A stretch of 64,000 bases of DNA from contig JAJKFL010000042.1 in assembly GCA_021186555.1 (NCBI GenBank), forward strand, positions 48,032,980 through 48,096,979, written 5' to 3'. The position numbers were made by a program, and so were the translations under genes. Numbering within the stretch: the first letter of the stretch is position 1; the number at the start of each line of letters is the position of its first letter. Shown in pieces: positions 22,643 to 33,828 of the stretch. This DNA comes from Reticulitermes speratus (Eukaryota; Arthropoda; Insecta; Blattodea; Rhinotermitidae). The notes under the pieces are model-generated. The model was given only the letters and a program-made list of their open reading frames with translations. It was not told the origin of the DNA and searched no databases.

Positions 22643-22675
22643 GCATGTTTCGACCAATTCAAGATCATCGTCAGG
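22643..22675 (-). other. Hairpin motif copy 6
   Basis: Minus strand CCTGACGATGATC, loop TTGAATT, GGTCGAAACATGC. The stem is GATC/GGTC (one G-T pair), different in sequence from other copies. Confidence 0.65.
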
Positions 22676-22792
22676 GAAACAGCGGGATGGACAGTTAATT
22701 ACTAACTTTAACTATACATATAAATGTTAAAGTATATGAAAAATTTTCATAAATAATACTAATAAATATCTTGTTAACTCATCAATTATCAC

Positions 22793-22850
22793 GGGTAAAT
22801 ATATGTACCACCTTGTTTAACATTCAACAATTCTACGTTCTGCCCACACA
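22793..22850 (-). mobile_element. TIR-element terminus abutting satellite block 3
   Basis: The inverse of the junction at 11425: TATGTACCACC, TTTAACATTCAACAATTC, TACGTTCTGCCCACACAG. The outermost TTAACACTTTAAAG portion is missing here. Confidence 0.75.
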
Positions 22851-23536
22851 GTGTATTTATGTGTTTTGTGTGGATCTCAGAACAAACAGCGATTATTTCA
22901 CTGTACAGCATTAACTGACTGGTTTGTATAACTGAGACGGAGTGTGTTTACTGCGCGGTACGGACTGTATTTATGTGTTTTGTGTGGATCTCAGAACAAA
23001 CAGCGATTATTTCACTGTACAGCAGTAACTGACTGGTTTGTATAACTGAGACGGAGTGTGTTTACTGCGCGGTACGGACTGTATTTATGTGTTTTGTGTG
23101 GATCTCAGAACAAACAGCGATTATTTCACTGTACAGCATTAACTGACTGGTTTGTATAACTGAGACGGAGTGTGTTTACTGCGCGGTACGGACTGTATTT
23201 ATGTGTTTTGTGTGGATCTCAGAACAAACAGCGATTATTTCACTGTACAGCATTAACTGACTGGTTTGTATAACTGAGACGGAGTGTGTTTACTGCGCGG
23301 TACGGACTGTATTTATGTGTTTTGTGTGGATCTCAGAACAAACAGCGATTATTTCACTGTACAACATTAACTTACTGGTTTGTATAACTGAGACGGAGTG
23401 TGTTTACTGCGCGGTACGAGCTGTATTTATGTGTTTTGTGTGGATCTCAGAACAAACAGCGATTATTTCACTGTACAGCATTAACTGACTGGTTTGTATA
23501 GCTGAGACGGAGTGTGTTTACTGCGCGGTACGACTG
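22851..23536 (-). repeat. 114-bp satellite, block 3 (6 copies, reverse)
   Basis: Units read in the opposite orientation to blocks 1, 2 and 6. The copies are near-identical and the span equals six units. Confidence 0.96.
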
Positions 23537-23554
23537 ATTATTTATGTACAATGT

Positions 23555-23630
23555 ATTAACACTTTAAAGCCAGTGGTTACTTATGTACCACCATGTTTTA
23601 ACATTCAACAATTCTACGTTCTGCCCACAC
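23555..23630 (-). mobile_element. TIR-element terminus abutting satellite block 4
   Basis: A complete terminus: TTAACACTTTAAAGCCAGTG, GTTACTTATGTACCACC, then ACATTCAACAATTCTACG and TTCTGCCCACACATTG. This is a second, independent element directly behind block 3. Confidence 0.8.
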
Positions 23631-23974
23631 ATTGTATTTATGTGTTTTGTGTAGATCTCAGAACAATCAGCGGATTATTTCACTGTACAACATTAACTGA
23701 CTGGTTTGATAACTGAGACGGATGTGTTTACTGCGCGGTACGGACTGTATTTATGTGTTTTGTGTGGATCTCAGAACAAACAGCGATTATTTCACTGTAC
23801 AACATTAACTGACTGGTTTGTATAACTGAGACGGAGTGTGTTTACTGCGCGGTACGGACTGTATTTATGTGTTTTGTGTGGATCTCAGAACAAACAGCGA
23901 TTATTTCACTGTACAACATTAACTGACTGGTTTGTATAACTGAGACGGTGTATGTTTACTGCGCGGTACGAGCT
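23631..23974 (-). repeat. 114-bp satellite, block 4 (3 copies, reverse)
   Basis: Three units, the first with small indels. It ends at GCGCGGTACGAGCTG, the same internal position at which blocks 1 and 6 start. One arm of the element is thus always lost at that point. Confidence 0.94.
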
Positions 23975-24072
23975 GAATTTTTAAATATACTTTTCATCCT
24001 GGAAAAATCAAATAAGTAATTTAATTTTTAATGGTATGTTTATATTAAATAAAAGTTGCGTATGTTGTTTAG

Positions 24073-24159
24073 GATGACATACCAAAATACGAACCTGTTG
24101 AAGTGCACAATTCGCATGTCAACGATCCTGCAGACCTAACGGCATTACTTGCAGATACA
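24073..24159 (+). CDS. Candidate internal exon of an unidentified host gene (29 codons, phase 0)
   Basis: An 87-bp stretch in otherwise non-repetitive sequence is bounded by an acceptor (GTATGTTGTTTAG) and a strong donor (ACA/GTGAGT). In the phase-0 frame it is open and reads DDIPKYEPVEVHNSHV ... DPADLTALLADT. The composition is balanced and protein-like, with mixed codons and no low complexity, unlike every other open frame nearby. Both edges fall on codon boundaries, so the flanking introns would be phase 0. I do not recognise the protein. If real, the gene lies on the plus strand and this window is mostly its introns. The alternative is a chance frame between chance splice sites. Confidence 0.42.
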
Positions 24160-25180
24160 GTGAGTTTCTTTCATCGCTTTTCTGATCACTTGCAGCTATC
24201 CCGAGATGTTCCGTCGGATTAACGCTTTTTATGCGATAAAGCTGTCGTGTTCGGTGCGGCGATAAACGAAAGACCCCGTATTATCAGTAATAATTATTTT
24301 GGGCATGTCGGAATTTTAACCTGATTGTACACACAGTGTACACTGGGCTACTGACAGGTCAAGCTGATTTGATCAATCAATACCTGCACACTTGCTGTCG
24401 ACAGGTTTGCTTCTCACGAACCTGAGGTCACGTTTCGTCATACCAGTGGCAATGTTGTTACGCTGTTGTGTTGTTGTGTTGTTTTGCACCTGTCACTGGA
24501 CGTCATGTTGTGCTGTGGTCCTGGGAATCATTTCGTACATCATTAAGCATACTTTTGCTGTTTGCTTTTGCCAGAAAGAAATTTTGTGAATTTTGGTCAT
24601 TACGATAAACTGAGAATCAGTTTGCCCGTCTTTGATTTTGCCAACGGTTTAGTGTTCAAAAAAAATAATAAAATAAACTTGAGATTTTGGAACTAGAATT
24701 GTGTTCGTCCGCAGATGAAATAGTACGGATACGCTTACGTAATCACTCGGTAACTAGACCACATTTACACCTGAGGATGGAAATAGATTCTGTATGCGAA
24801 ACATTTTGTTCTTCGGAGTATAAGTCAATCGACAAATTCCAGAGACAAAGAGGACCTAAGTGCAATGTGCTATCATCGGAAGAGTTTAGAACTGAGTAGT
24901 TTTGCTGACAGCTACAGGGTGTGCTTAATGTACTGTAAACGGATTTTGAAAATTATGTGCATTAATATGAATTTAACATCAGATTTTATTCGTTTTATAT
25001 AATTGTACTATATCTTATTTTGTTATTAGACGTCACTGACTGCACAGAACACAGTCTGAAGCTGATAGTCGCGTAACTGACGAAAACGCTTCTCGCCGCA
25101 TGCAAAGGTCCTTTACCATAACCAAAACCTCCCCCCCCCCCGGATCATATTTACAACTTGGTTACTCTAGACCAAATCCT
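24160..25180. other. Unassigned; contains hairpin motif copy 7
   Basis: No gene seen. The open frame at 24687-24899 overlaps the hairpin motif and looks non-coding. A C-run of about 12 lies at 25131-25142. Confidence 0.35.
24771..24804 (+). other. Hairpin motif copy 7 (weak stem)
   Basis: CTGAGGATGG followed after 15 bases by TGCGAAACATTT. The conserved ends are present but the stem arms no longer pair well. Confidence 0.5.
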
Positions 25181-25184
25181 TACG

Positions 25185-25400
25185 CCTTATTTAAGATATT
25201 TTTAATATTATGCTCACATCTATTTCTAGATCTTCCAAATGGTTTCTTATATTCAGATTTACTGAAAGAAATTTTGTATTCATTTGCCATCCTTCAAGTC
25301 ATGCTACATGACCAGCTCTTCTGATACTCCTGGAATTTATCATCCTATAGATATTCACCACAATGTTCTTTTCTCCATTTTTCTGTTGCTTCTTCTTCTC
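25185..25400 (-). mobile_element. LINE 3' end fragment, decayed
   Basis: TTTTTAATATTATGCTCAC, then ATCTATTTCTAGATCTTCC, matches the inverse of the VDGRIILK-coding stretch seen at 12330-12400, with the same downstream order. Old copy. Confidence 0.5.
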
Positions 25401-25580
25401 AAAGGTTCATATATTCTCCTGAGCGCTCTGTAGATATATTCATGTATTCTCCTGTAGATATATTCACTCTAAAATGAAACGCATTAGTTATCAGTTATCG
25501 AATTCATTTCTGAGGTCCACGGTTGAATATTAAGCTGATCGCCTGCTATGACATGACGTTGTGTAATGTCGTACATAACT

Positions 25581-25616
25581 AACGTTTCGGAGGGATTTGA
25601 TGCCTCCATGTACAGG
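25581..25616 (-). other. Hairpin motif copy 8
   Basis: Minus strand CCTGTACATGGAGG, loop, CCTCCGAAACGTT. The five-base stem GGAGG/CCTCC is perfect and its sequence is unique to this copy. Confidence 0.62.
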
Positions 25617-25789
25617 TACCAGATTCTTGACAAGCACCATTTCCTGCGGAACAACAGATGGGAAGAATTTAACCATAGTTCTTGAATTTCTCTCTGCATT
25701 ACGTGAGAGAGGTGCATAATTATCTGGCAAGGGGTTCGAGATTATTTTGCGAGGTACAAATTATAGACAGGCGCTGTCTGTTCTTTGTG

Positions 25790-26556
25790 AAATATGGATA
25801 ATAACGTGACACATAGAAAATAACGTGACATATGGACAAAAACGTGACACATGGACAATAACGTGACATACGGACAGAAACTTGACACATGGACAATAAC
25901 GTGACATATGGACAGAAATGTGACACATGTACAATAACGTGACATATGGACAGAAACGTGACACATGTACAATAATGTGGCATATGAACAATATCGTGAC
26001 ATATGGACAATAATGTGAGATATGGACAGTAACTGGACACATGGGCAATAACGTGACACATGGACAATAACTTAGCATACGGACAATAACGTGACACATG
26101 GACAATAACGTGACGTATGGACAGAAACGTGACACATGTACAATAACGTGGCATATGGACAATATCGTGACATATGGACAATAATGTGAGATATGGACAG
26201 TAACTGGACACATGGGCAATAACGTGACACATGGACAATAACGAGACACATGGACAATAACGTAAGATATGGACAATAACGTGACATATGGACAATAATG
26301 TGACATATGGACAATAACGTGAGATATGGACAATAACGTGACATATGGACAATAACGTGACATATGGACAATAACGTGACATATGGACAATAACGTGACA
26401 TATGGACAATAATGTGACATATGGACAATAATGTGACATATGGACAATAATGTGACATATGGACAATAATGTGACATATGGACAATAATGTGACATATGG
26501 ACAATAATGTGACTATGGACATATGTGACATATGGACAATAATGTGACATATGGAC
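25790..26556 (+). repeat. 19-bp tandem array (about 40 copies)
   Basis: The unit is GACATATGGACAATAACGT with many point variants on the left and a homogeneous AATGTG sub-type at the right. The period is 19 (for example 26341 to 26360). Because 19 is not a multiple of three and the minus strand of the unit has no stop in any frame, long minus-strand frames (up to 276 codons of CHYCPYVTLLS-type peptide) open in all three phases. These are by-products, not genes. Confidence 0.95.
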
Positions 26557-26612
26557 TCAATTTCGATTGCTCTTTACATCATGAAATTCCATTCCTTACC
26601 CCATACCGTTTG

Positions 26613-27080
26613 TCTTTAGAGGAAGTGTGTGTACTGACGTCGATAGACGCATTGTGCACGCTTGTTTTTGGAGGAAGTGTGTGTACTGACGTCGATAGAC
26701 GCATTGTGCACGCTTGTTTTCAGAGAAAGTGTGTGTACTGACGTCGATAGACGCATTGTGCACGCTTGTTTTCAGAGAAAGTGTGTGTACTGACGTCGAT
26801 AGACGCCTTGTGCACGCTTGTTTTCAGAGGAAGTGTGTGTACTGACGTCGATAGACGCATTGTACACGCTTGTTTTCAGAGGAAGTGTGTGTACTGACGT
26901 CGATAGACGCATTGTGCACGCTTATTTTCAGAGGAAGTGTGTGTACTGACGTCGATAGACGCATTGTGCACGCTTGTTTTTGGAGGAAGTGTGTGTACTG
27001 ACGTCGATAGACGCATTGTACACGCTTGTTTTCAGAGGAAGTGTGTGTACTGACGTCGATAGACGCATTGTGCACGCTTC
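26613..27080 (+). repeat. 52-bp tandem array (9 copies)
   Basis: The unit contains GGAAGTGTGTGTACTGACGT, CGATAGACGCATTG and GCACGCTTGTTTTCAGA. Distance 26829 to 26881 is 52. Variants are few (CAGAGA/CAGAGG, TGTGCAC/TGTACAC). It has clean edges. Confidence 0.95.
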
Positions 27081-27240
27081 CAGCTAGCAACTTAACATGC
27101 TACTTCGGACACTCACCTGAAGTTTCGTCAATATTTGTAACGCCATACATAATGCTTCAGGTCTGTATTAAGGGTTAATAAACTTATGACCGAGTTCTTT
27201 GTTTGCTATTGTCTCAGCTTATAAATAGGTCTTAGTAAAG

Positions 27241-27530
27241 GCAGTCCGGATAGCTCAGTCGATATAGTGACTGGGCTACGGACTGCAAGTCCCGAGGGAT
27301 CATGTATCGATTCCCTGTCCGGAGCAAGAAGTTTCCTTTCCTCTCCAAAGTATCCAGACCGGCTTTGGGGCCCACAGAAGCTCCTATTTAATGGGTACAA
27401 GGGTATTTTTTTTAGGGTAAAGGGGTTGGAAGATGAAGCTGATTGCTTATCTCATCTAATGCCGAGGTTAAATAATGAATGGAGCTATACTTCCACTCCC
27501 CCCACATGCCTTGAGTTTTCCACTTATTTT
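27241..27530 (+). mobile_element. tRNA-derived SINE, family 3 variant
   Basis: Head GCAGTCCGGATAGCTCAGTC with A box TAGCTCAGTCGATATAG and B-box-like GTATCGATTCCCTGTCC. The body has AGACCGGCTTTGGGGCCCAC, then GGGTACAAGGG and TTAGGGTAAAGGGGTTGG, and the end GGAGCTATACTTCCACTCC. The head is the least decayed tRNA-like region of this family. Confidence 0.82.
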
Positions 27531-27629
27531 AAATACAGTTAACATTCTGCACAGCGCAGTCGTAAACTTATTTGACATCGGACGGACTGACTTGACTGGA
27601 AGAATATGTGGCTCTTCTCCATCGCGCCG

Positions 27630-27825
27630 TCAGCACCATGGCCCGGGCAGTTAGTCTCCGGCCTCTCACTGCGGAGAACTGCTTCACTTCCAAACCTGTC
27701 CATGTGGGCTTTGTGGTGGACAAAGTGACACTAGGACACTCCTGTCAGTATCACACCACATTCATTCATCTACCACTGACGCTACATAAGTTTTAGCAAC
27801 TGACAGCGTCGCTGAATAACGCACC
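27630..27825 (+). mobile_element. tRNA-derived SINE, family 4
   Basis: ATGGCCCGGGCAGTTAGTCT head, CTGTCCATGTGGGCTTTGTG body, then GTGACACTAGGACACTCCTG and TCAGTATCACACCAC. Immediately followed by a family 2 SINE. Confidence 0.75.
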
Positions 27826-27876
27826 CTAAATCCTCCTAGCTGCTTGCTTCTCTTAAGGAAGCTCTTCGTATTTAAA

Positions 27877-28170
27877 ACGGTTGCGCAGTTGTTTGAGGCA
27901 CTGCGCTACAAGCCGGAAGGTCGCGGGTTCGATTCCCGATGGTGTCATTGGGATTTTTCATTGACATAATCCTTTCGGTCGCACTATGGCCCTGGGGTCG
28001 ACTCAGCCTCTAACAGAAATGAGTACCAGGAATATTTCCTGGGGGGTAAAGGCGGCCGGTGCGAAGGGCTGACAACCTTACCACCTTCATGTGCCGATTG
28101 TCTATAAATCTGTGAGCCTCAACCTCCTGGAACCCTAAGGGCCTGTCCAGGCCTGTAATGGGATTGGTTT
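27877..28170 (+). mobile_element. tRNA-derived SINE, family 2
   Basis: A box GCGCAGTTGTTTGAGGCACT, B box GGGTTCGATTCCCGATGG. The body contains ATTTTTCATTGACATAATCC, GCCCTGGGGTCGACTCAG, ATGAGTACCAGGAATATTTC and GGGGTAAAGGCGGCCGGTGC; the end is GGCCTGTAATGGGATTGG. Other copies at 38831 (-) and 50416 (+). Confidence 0.88.
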
Positions 28171-28936
28171 ACTTTTTTACCTGCTTTCGTATTTAAAAAA
28201 GTTACCACTCCCATAAAATTTTTTAACTTCCGGTGAGATAAATGGATAATCAGATAGTATAAAATGAAATAACTGAAGAGAAAAATTTCATGGACTTTTT
28301 TTGGGTACGATCCTGATATTATTATGGACAGACTGAAGAAACCCACGCAACGTATATTCGTATATCCAAAGCCTGGATTTATGTACTTCAATATTTTATT
28401 CTGTGATAAGCCTTTACTTTTGTGTATTTTCAACGTGATATAAACAAGTATTTCCATTAACTAGCACCAATATTCAACGCTGTCAGAATCATAAATTAAC
28501 TCGCAACCTAATTTTTTGGACCTACGAGAGGAAGCAATGCTATCGACCGCGCTGTGAATAACATAGGCTTTTGCATTATATATGCCTTTCCTGCACCTCG
28601 ATTTGCTTAGCCATGTACATAGAGCGACATCGTTGTCATGGTAACTGTGATAGCAACAGTGTTTTGTTTCACATGTTGCAACTGGAGACAGGCGGCACGG
28701 AGTTTTATGGAGTTTGAGGGTTTTACTAAACTTTGTTGCCGCCTTTCACTTCTGTTTAAAATTGGACGAAATTAACAGGCTCCATACATGAAGGCACACA
28801 TGCGTTCTGAAAATGTTTTGTAGTGAAAAATGAAATACGATATTTATAAGAAATGAAATTTTTTCGTATGTGTTAAAAATTTTCGACATAATTGATATTT
28901 AAAGCATGGTTTAACTTCAAGCACCACCTGCTTTAC
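28171..28936. other. Unassigned
   Basis: No element ends found. The open frame at 28119-28457 (-) is AT-driven and overlaps the SINE tail, so I do not call it. Confidence 0.3.

Positions 28937-28974
<38 letters not shown>
28937..28974 (+). repeat. (ATT)n microsatellite
   Basis: A pure ATT run directly before the 49-bp array. Confidence 0.92.
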
Positions 28975-28975
<1 letters not shown>

Positions 28976-28984
28976 TGCAATTGG

Positions 28985-31088
28985 GTTTTCACCCGGTGGC
29001 AGTAGTCCTTACACTAGTACACACAATACAAATGTTTTCACCCGGTGGCAGTAGTCCTTACACTAGTACACACAATACAAATGTTTTCACCCGGTGGCAG
29101 TAGTCCTTACACTAGTACACACAATACAAATGTTTTAACCCGGTGGCAGTAGTCCTTACACCAGTACACACAATACAAATGTTTTCACCCGGTGGCAGTA
29201 GTCCTTACACTAGTACACACAATACAAATGTTTTCACCGGTGGCAGTAGTCCTTACACTAGTACACACAATACAAATGTTTTCACCCGGTGGCAGTAGTC
29301 CTTACACTAGTACACACAATACAAATGTTTTCACCCGGTGGCAGTAGTCCTTACACTAGTACACACAATACAAATGTTTTAACCCGGTGGCAGTAGTCCT
29401 TACACCAGTACACACAATACAAATGTTTTCACCCGGTGGCAGTAGTCCTTACACTAGTACACACAATACAAATGTTTTCACCCGGTGGCAGTAGTCCTTA
29501 CACTAGTACACACAATACAAATGTTTTCACCCGGTGGCAGTAGTCCTTACACTAGTACACACAATACAAATGTTTTCACCCGGTGGCAGTAGTCCTTACA
29601 CTAGTACACACAATACAAATGTTTTCACCCGGTGGCAGTAGTCCTTACACTAGTACACACAATACAAATGTTTTCACCCGGTGGCAGTAGTCCTTACACT
29701 AGTACACACAATACAAATGTTTTCACCCGGTGGCAGTAGTCCTTACACTAGTACACACAATACAAATGTTTTCACCCGGTGGCAGTAGTCCTTACACTAG
29801 TACACACAATACAAATGTTTTCACCCGGTGGCAGTAGTCCTTACACTAGTACACACAATACAAATGTTTCACCCGGTGGCAGTAGTCCTTACACTAGTAC
29901 ACACAATACAAATGTTTTCACCCGGTGGCAGTAGTCCTTACACTAGTACACACAATACAAATGTTTTCACCCGGTGGCAGTAGTCCTTACACTAGTACAC
30001 ACAATACAAATGTTTTCACCCGGTGGCAGTAGTCCTTACACTAGTACACACAATACAAATGTTTCACCCGGTGGCAGTAGTCCTTACACTAGTACACACA
30101 ATACAAATGTTTTCACCCGGTGGCAGTAGTCCTTACACTAGTACACACAATACAAATGTTTTCACCCGGTGGCAGTAGTCCTTACACTAGTACACACAAT
30201 ACAAATGTTTCACCCGGTGGCAGTAGTCCTTACACTAGTACACACAATACAAATGTTTTCACCCGGTGGCAGTAGTCCTTACACTAGTACACACAATACA
30301 AATGTTTTCACCCGGTGGCAGTAGTCCTTACACTAGTACACACAATACAAATGTTTTCACACGGTGGCAGTAGTCCTTACACTAGTACACACAATACAAA
30401 TGTTTTCACCCGGTGGCAGTAGTCCTTACACTAGTACACACAATACAAATGTTTTCACCCGGTGGCAGTAGTCCTTACACTAGTACACACAATACAAATG
30501 TTTTCACCCGGTGGCAGTAGTCCTTACACTAGTACACACAATACAAATGTTTTCACCCGGTGGCAGTAGTCCTTACACTAGTACACACAATACAAATGTT
30601 TTCACCCGGTGGCAGTAGTCCTTACACTAGTACACACAATACAAATGTTTTCACCCGGTGGCAGTAGTCCTTACACTAGTACACACAATACAAATGTTTT
30701 CACCCGGTGGCAGTAGTCCTTACACTAGTACACACAATACAAATGTTTTCACCTGGTGGCAGTAGTCCTTACACTAGTACACACAATACAAATGTTTTCA
30801 CCCGGTGGCAGTAGTCCTTACACTAGTACACACAATACAAATGTTTTCACCCGGTGGCAGTAGTCCTTACACTAGTACACACAATACAAATGTTTTCACC
30901 CGGTGGCAGTAGTCCTTACACTAGTACACACAATACAAATGTTTTCACCCGGTGGCAGTAGTCCTTACACTAGTACACACAATACAAATGTTTTCACCCG
31001 GTGGCAGTAGTCCTTACACTAGTACACACAATACAAATGTTTTCACCCGGTGGCAGTAGTCCTTACACTAGTACACACAATACAAATG
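28985..31088 (+). repeat. 49-bp tandem array (about 43 copies)
   Basis: Unit GTTTTCACCCGGTGGCAGTA, GTCCTTACACTAGTACACAC, AATACAAAT. 28985 to 29034 is 49 bp. Very homogeneous: the differences are a few TTTT/TTT losses, CCCGG/ACGG changes and the paired variant GTTTTAACCC...ACACCAG. That paired variant occurs at two places (about 29134 and 29379), which indicates duplication of a five-unit block. A degenerate AT-rich tail with TACAAGTACACACATTAGAA words follows to about 31240. Confidence 0.97.
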
Positions 31089-31239
31089 GACATATAATAT
31101 ATATAAAAATAACAATACAAAACAAACTATACACAATTAGAAAACAAAATACAAACAGTAAATACAAGTACACACATTAGAAGGTAAATACAAGTACACA
31201 CATTAGAATACAAATACACACATTAGAATATAAGTACAC

Positions 31240-31400
31240 ACATTAATGCTCTTTACTTTGCCATTACAATGTATTTATTTGTTTCGTATAATTGCCACAA
31301 TAAATGTCGATTACTTCCCTATACATTGGCCGTTTGGTTTCCTAATTGACACGGACCGTGTTTTCTATGCGGTACGGAATAGGTCTTTATATATGATGCA
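31240..31400 (-). repeat. Diverged single 114-bp-type unit
   Basis: CATTACAATGTATTTATTTG, then TCGATTACTTCCCTATACA, TTGGCCGTTTGGTTTCC and ATGCGGTACGGAATAGG follow the order of the reverse 114-bp unit with many substitutions. Confidence 0.55.
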
Positions 31401-32109
31401 GAACAAAGTGAGCACATTTCAGTTGGCATATGGCAGATCGTGCGACAGATGTCTTCCTTGTTTTTATCTGTCTTAAAACAAATGCTGAGATGTTTGTCAA
31501 GTCTAAAGTTTCTAATGCTTCAAAATTAATTGCTTTAAAGTCTAGCGAATATTTTTTGTTAAATTATTAGCCTTGGCATCACTCAGTGAATTAAACCCTC
31601 CGGCCCTTAGTTCAAGCCTCAGCGTTTCCAGAAGTAGGCTTGTCTTTTGGACTTCGTCCATCGTCTATTATGTAAACAAAGCACTAGGTTTCGGAGACGG
31701 GCGCTGCCTCCATCCTCAGGTTGTTGTACACCTTGGAAGTAGCAATCTGAGACACCGATATTTATTTCAGTTCTGTGGACAAATATTGCCCTCATAGTCC
31801 TGGGGCAGTGACCTCCCCTCTACCCAATATTGCATTACCACAAATCAACTAGGTATTACACTACGCTTCACCGGACACAAAACGTACTACGCTACAGTTA
31901 CGTCATCTACCACTATATACAGTTCTACTAATTAGTTCACTCTTTATGTATTTCGCAAACTATTCTTCTTCTTTATATTATATTTTCAAGGACGAGATCG
32001 ACGTAGCTCAACTATATGATTGTATACATGGTCTATTGCCTGTTAAACATTTTTTAGAAGACTATTATATGTTTTAAACGTCTAAGTTGAATCATGTAAA
32101 AATATTTGT
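31401..32109. other. Unassigned; contains hairpin motif copy 9
   Basis: Apart from the hairpin motif at 31685 nothing is recognised. Confidence 0.3.
31685..31720 (-). other. Hairpin motif copy 9
   Basis: Minus strand CCTGAGGATGGAGGC, loop, GTCTCCGAAACCT. The stem GGAG/CTCC is intact. The downstream flank GACTTCGTCCATCGTC (plus strand, 31650) is also found beside copy 14 at 41625, so the two copies share an extended ancestor. Confidence 0.65.
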
Positions 32110-32245
32110 ATATAGGGACAGGTGGCGGGCTGTTGTGAATGCGGTAATGAACCTTCGGGTTCCATAAAACGCGGGAATTTCTTGACTAGCTGACAACCTG
32201 TTAGCTTCTCAAGAAGGACTGTGCTACGTGTAGTTAGTTAGTTAT
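32110..32245 (+). mobile_element. LINE 3' terminus
   Basis: GGGACAGGTGGCGGGCTGTT, AATGCGGTAATGAACCTTCG, GGTTCCATAAAACGC, AGAAGGACTGTGCTACGTG, then TTAGTTAGTTA. It is the same 3' end as the inverse of 12165-12330, heavily 5' truncated. Confidence 0.7.
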
Positions 32246-32448
32246 ATAATTTTTACTCTTGTGTTATATGGCGTGTTAGTTTATAATCACTGATTCTGTC
32301 ACATGTACTATTGCTGGTATTGTTTGGTTTTATGACTATATGCATCTATTCATTTTAATATTATCAGCGGCACGAGTGCTTTCAATGTAATTCCAAATGT
32401 ATGTGTATCTGGATGTCATAGTTGCTTGTGATTCTTTGATGAACGCCC

Positions 32449-32480
32449 CTGAGGATGGCAACTTGATTTCCGAAACGTAT
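32449..32480 (+). other. Hairpin motif copy 10
   Basis: CCTGAGGATGGC, loop, TTTCCGAAACGTATG. Short GG/CC stem. Confidence 0.55.
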
Positions 32481-32559
32481 GTAGGGATTACAAATACATC
32501 TTATTATGTTAATAATCTTGTGCATTAGTTGGTTTAACTTAAAGTCACGATATCAGACC

Positions 32560-32670
32560 TTTAAACATTAAAAGCAGATTGAATTGTACATAAAGATTCA
32601 GCACGTACCGCGCAGTAAACACACTACTTCTGGGCTGTAAAAGCCAACCAGTTAATCCGTAATGTCACTA
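32560..32670 (+). repeat. Diverged single 114-bp-type unit
   Basis: CACGTACCGCGCAGTAAACA then CACTACTTCTGGGCTG and CCAACCAGTTAATCC match the first half of the 114-bp unit. It stands alone and is degraded. Confidence 0.55.
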
Positions 32671-33396
32671 GCGTTAACAAGAGCTTTCTTCATCGTCTTG
32701 GAAGTTAAAAATATAGAACATTTCGGACGCTCACAGCACAAATTTCGCAGCACTGTTCAATGACGTATTGTACAGCATTTCTCAGTCATTTGAGTCGCTA
32801 CACAAAACGGGTCATGAAAGAAATATTTTGTTCTGTCGTCTAATGAGGATGCATTGTATCTATGAACAATGTACGAAGTCACACAACGAACAACAAAATA
32901 TCGCGGTAGAGTGCTTTAACACTCATGCTTCTTATTCGGAGTGTTGGTGGTTGAAATCTCGGCCTGAAGACAAGCTATACACGGATTATTCGTAGTTTTT
33001 CCTCTTATCTCCAGGAAGGTACCTGAAATTAAGCCACCTCCTATTCATTCACACTTCATATCTGTATCAGCATTCGCTGATACTAATTATTCTACGCTAC
33101 GCAGGTGTAACCTCAGCTATATGCAGCGTCGTTAAAATCATTAATAAGATAAAAACAATTCCCTGCTAATATTTAGAACTATAACAAAAGCAATACACGA
33201 CACAGGCATGATATAGTCAAATGTATACAGCTGTTTTCCTGTATGAAATAATGACATTGCTTATTTATTGTAACAGTTCCATGCATATATTATATATATA
33301 TATATATCACTTTATAAAGCACTGTAATTTACAATATTTCGGAAGCTGAATGTTTTCGAAATGTCGTGATTATTGTCAAATGCGATGACGATGGAG
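32671..33396. other. Mostly unassigned; weak SINE-like remains at 32905-33145
   Basis: GCGGTAGAGTGCTTTAACAC is A-box-like. GTAACCTCAGCTATATGCAG near 33108 matches the 3' part of the family 4-like copy at 41205. A TA run lies at about 33286-33307. Confidence 0.35.
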
Positions 33397-33585
33397 TGGG
33401 CCGCGATAGCTCAGTCGGTATAGCGACTTGCTACGGGCTGCACGGACCGGGGATCGAATTCCAGCGGGGGGGCGAGATTTTCCGCACCCGTCCAGACCGG
33501 CCCTGGGGCCCACCCAACCTCCTGTACAATGGATAACGGGTCATACCCGGGGGTAAAGCGGCCGGGGCGTGGAGTTGACAATATC
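33397..33585 (+). mobile_element. tRNA-derived SINE, family 3, 3' truncated
   Basis: GGGCCGCGATAGCTCAGTCG head, B-box GGGGATCGAATTCC, then CCAGACCGGCCCTGGGGCCC, CAATGGATAACGGG and GGGGGTAAAGCGGCCGGGGC. It is cut at 33585 by the terminus of the 114-bp TIR element. Confidence 0.85.
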
Positions 33586-33645
33586 TGGAATGTTAAACCT
33601 GGTGGTACATAAAGTGACAACCGGGCTTTAAAGAATTAAACGAAG
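33586..33645 (+). mobile_element. Solo terminus of the 114-bp TIR element
   Basis: GGAATGTTAAACCTGGTGGT, ACATAAAGTGACAACCGGG, CTTTAAAGAATTAAAC. This is the same terminus as at 11425 but without any satellite unit. Confidence 0.6.
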
Positions 33646-33678
33646 TAACAAACTCCATGGGATCTCGGAATCTTGACC

Positions 33679-33802
33679 TGTGAGGATGGGACCGATACGT
33701 TGTCCCGAAACGTCGGTAAATAATTACCACACGACGCCGTGTAATTACCCAAAAGACCACAGATTACATCAACATCGCGGCGGAAGCCTGAAATCAAGGT
33801 TA
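33679..33802 (+). repeat. Dispersed 120-bp repeat with hairpin motif copy 11
   Basis: Second copy of 4379-4498. Differences are scattered single bases (GTCGTTAC/GTCGGTAA, CGCCTTG/CGCCGTG). The GGGAC/GTCCC stem is unchanged. Confidence 0.72.
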
Positions 33803-33828
33803 CATAAAATATTTTGTTTTGTTTCTTT

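Noticed and set aside
25720-26550. 276-codon minus-strand frame of CHYCPYVTLLS-type peptide
   Set aside because: A product of the 19-bp repeat; all three phases are open equally.
28985-31088. CRISPR-like array of regular repeats
   Set aside because: The entire 49-bp period is conserved with no variable spacers, the setting is eukaryotic, and there are no cas genes. It is a plain tandem repeat.
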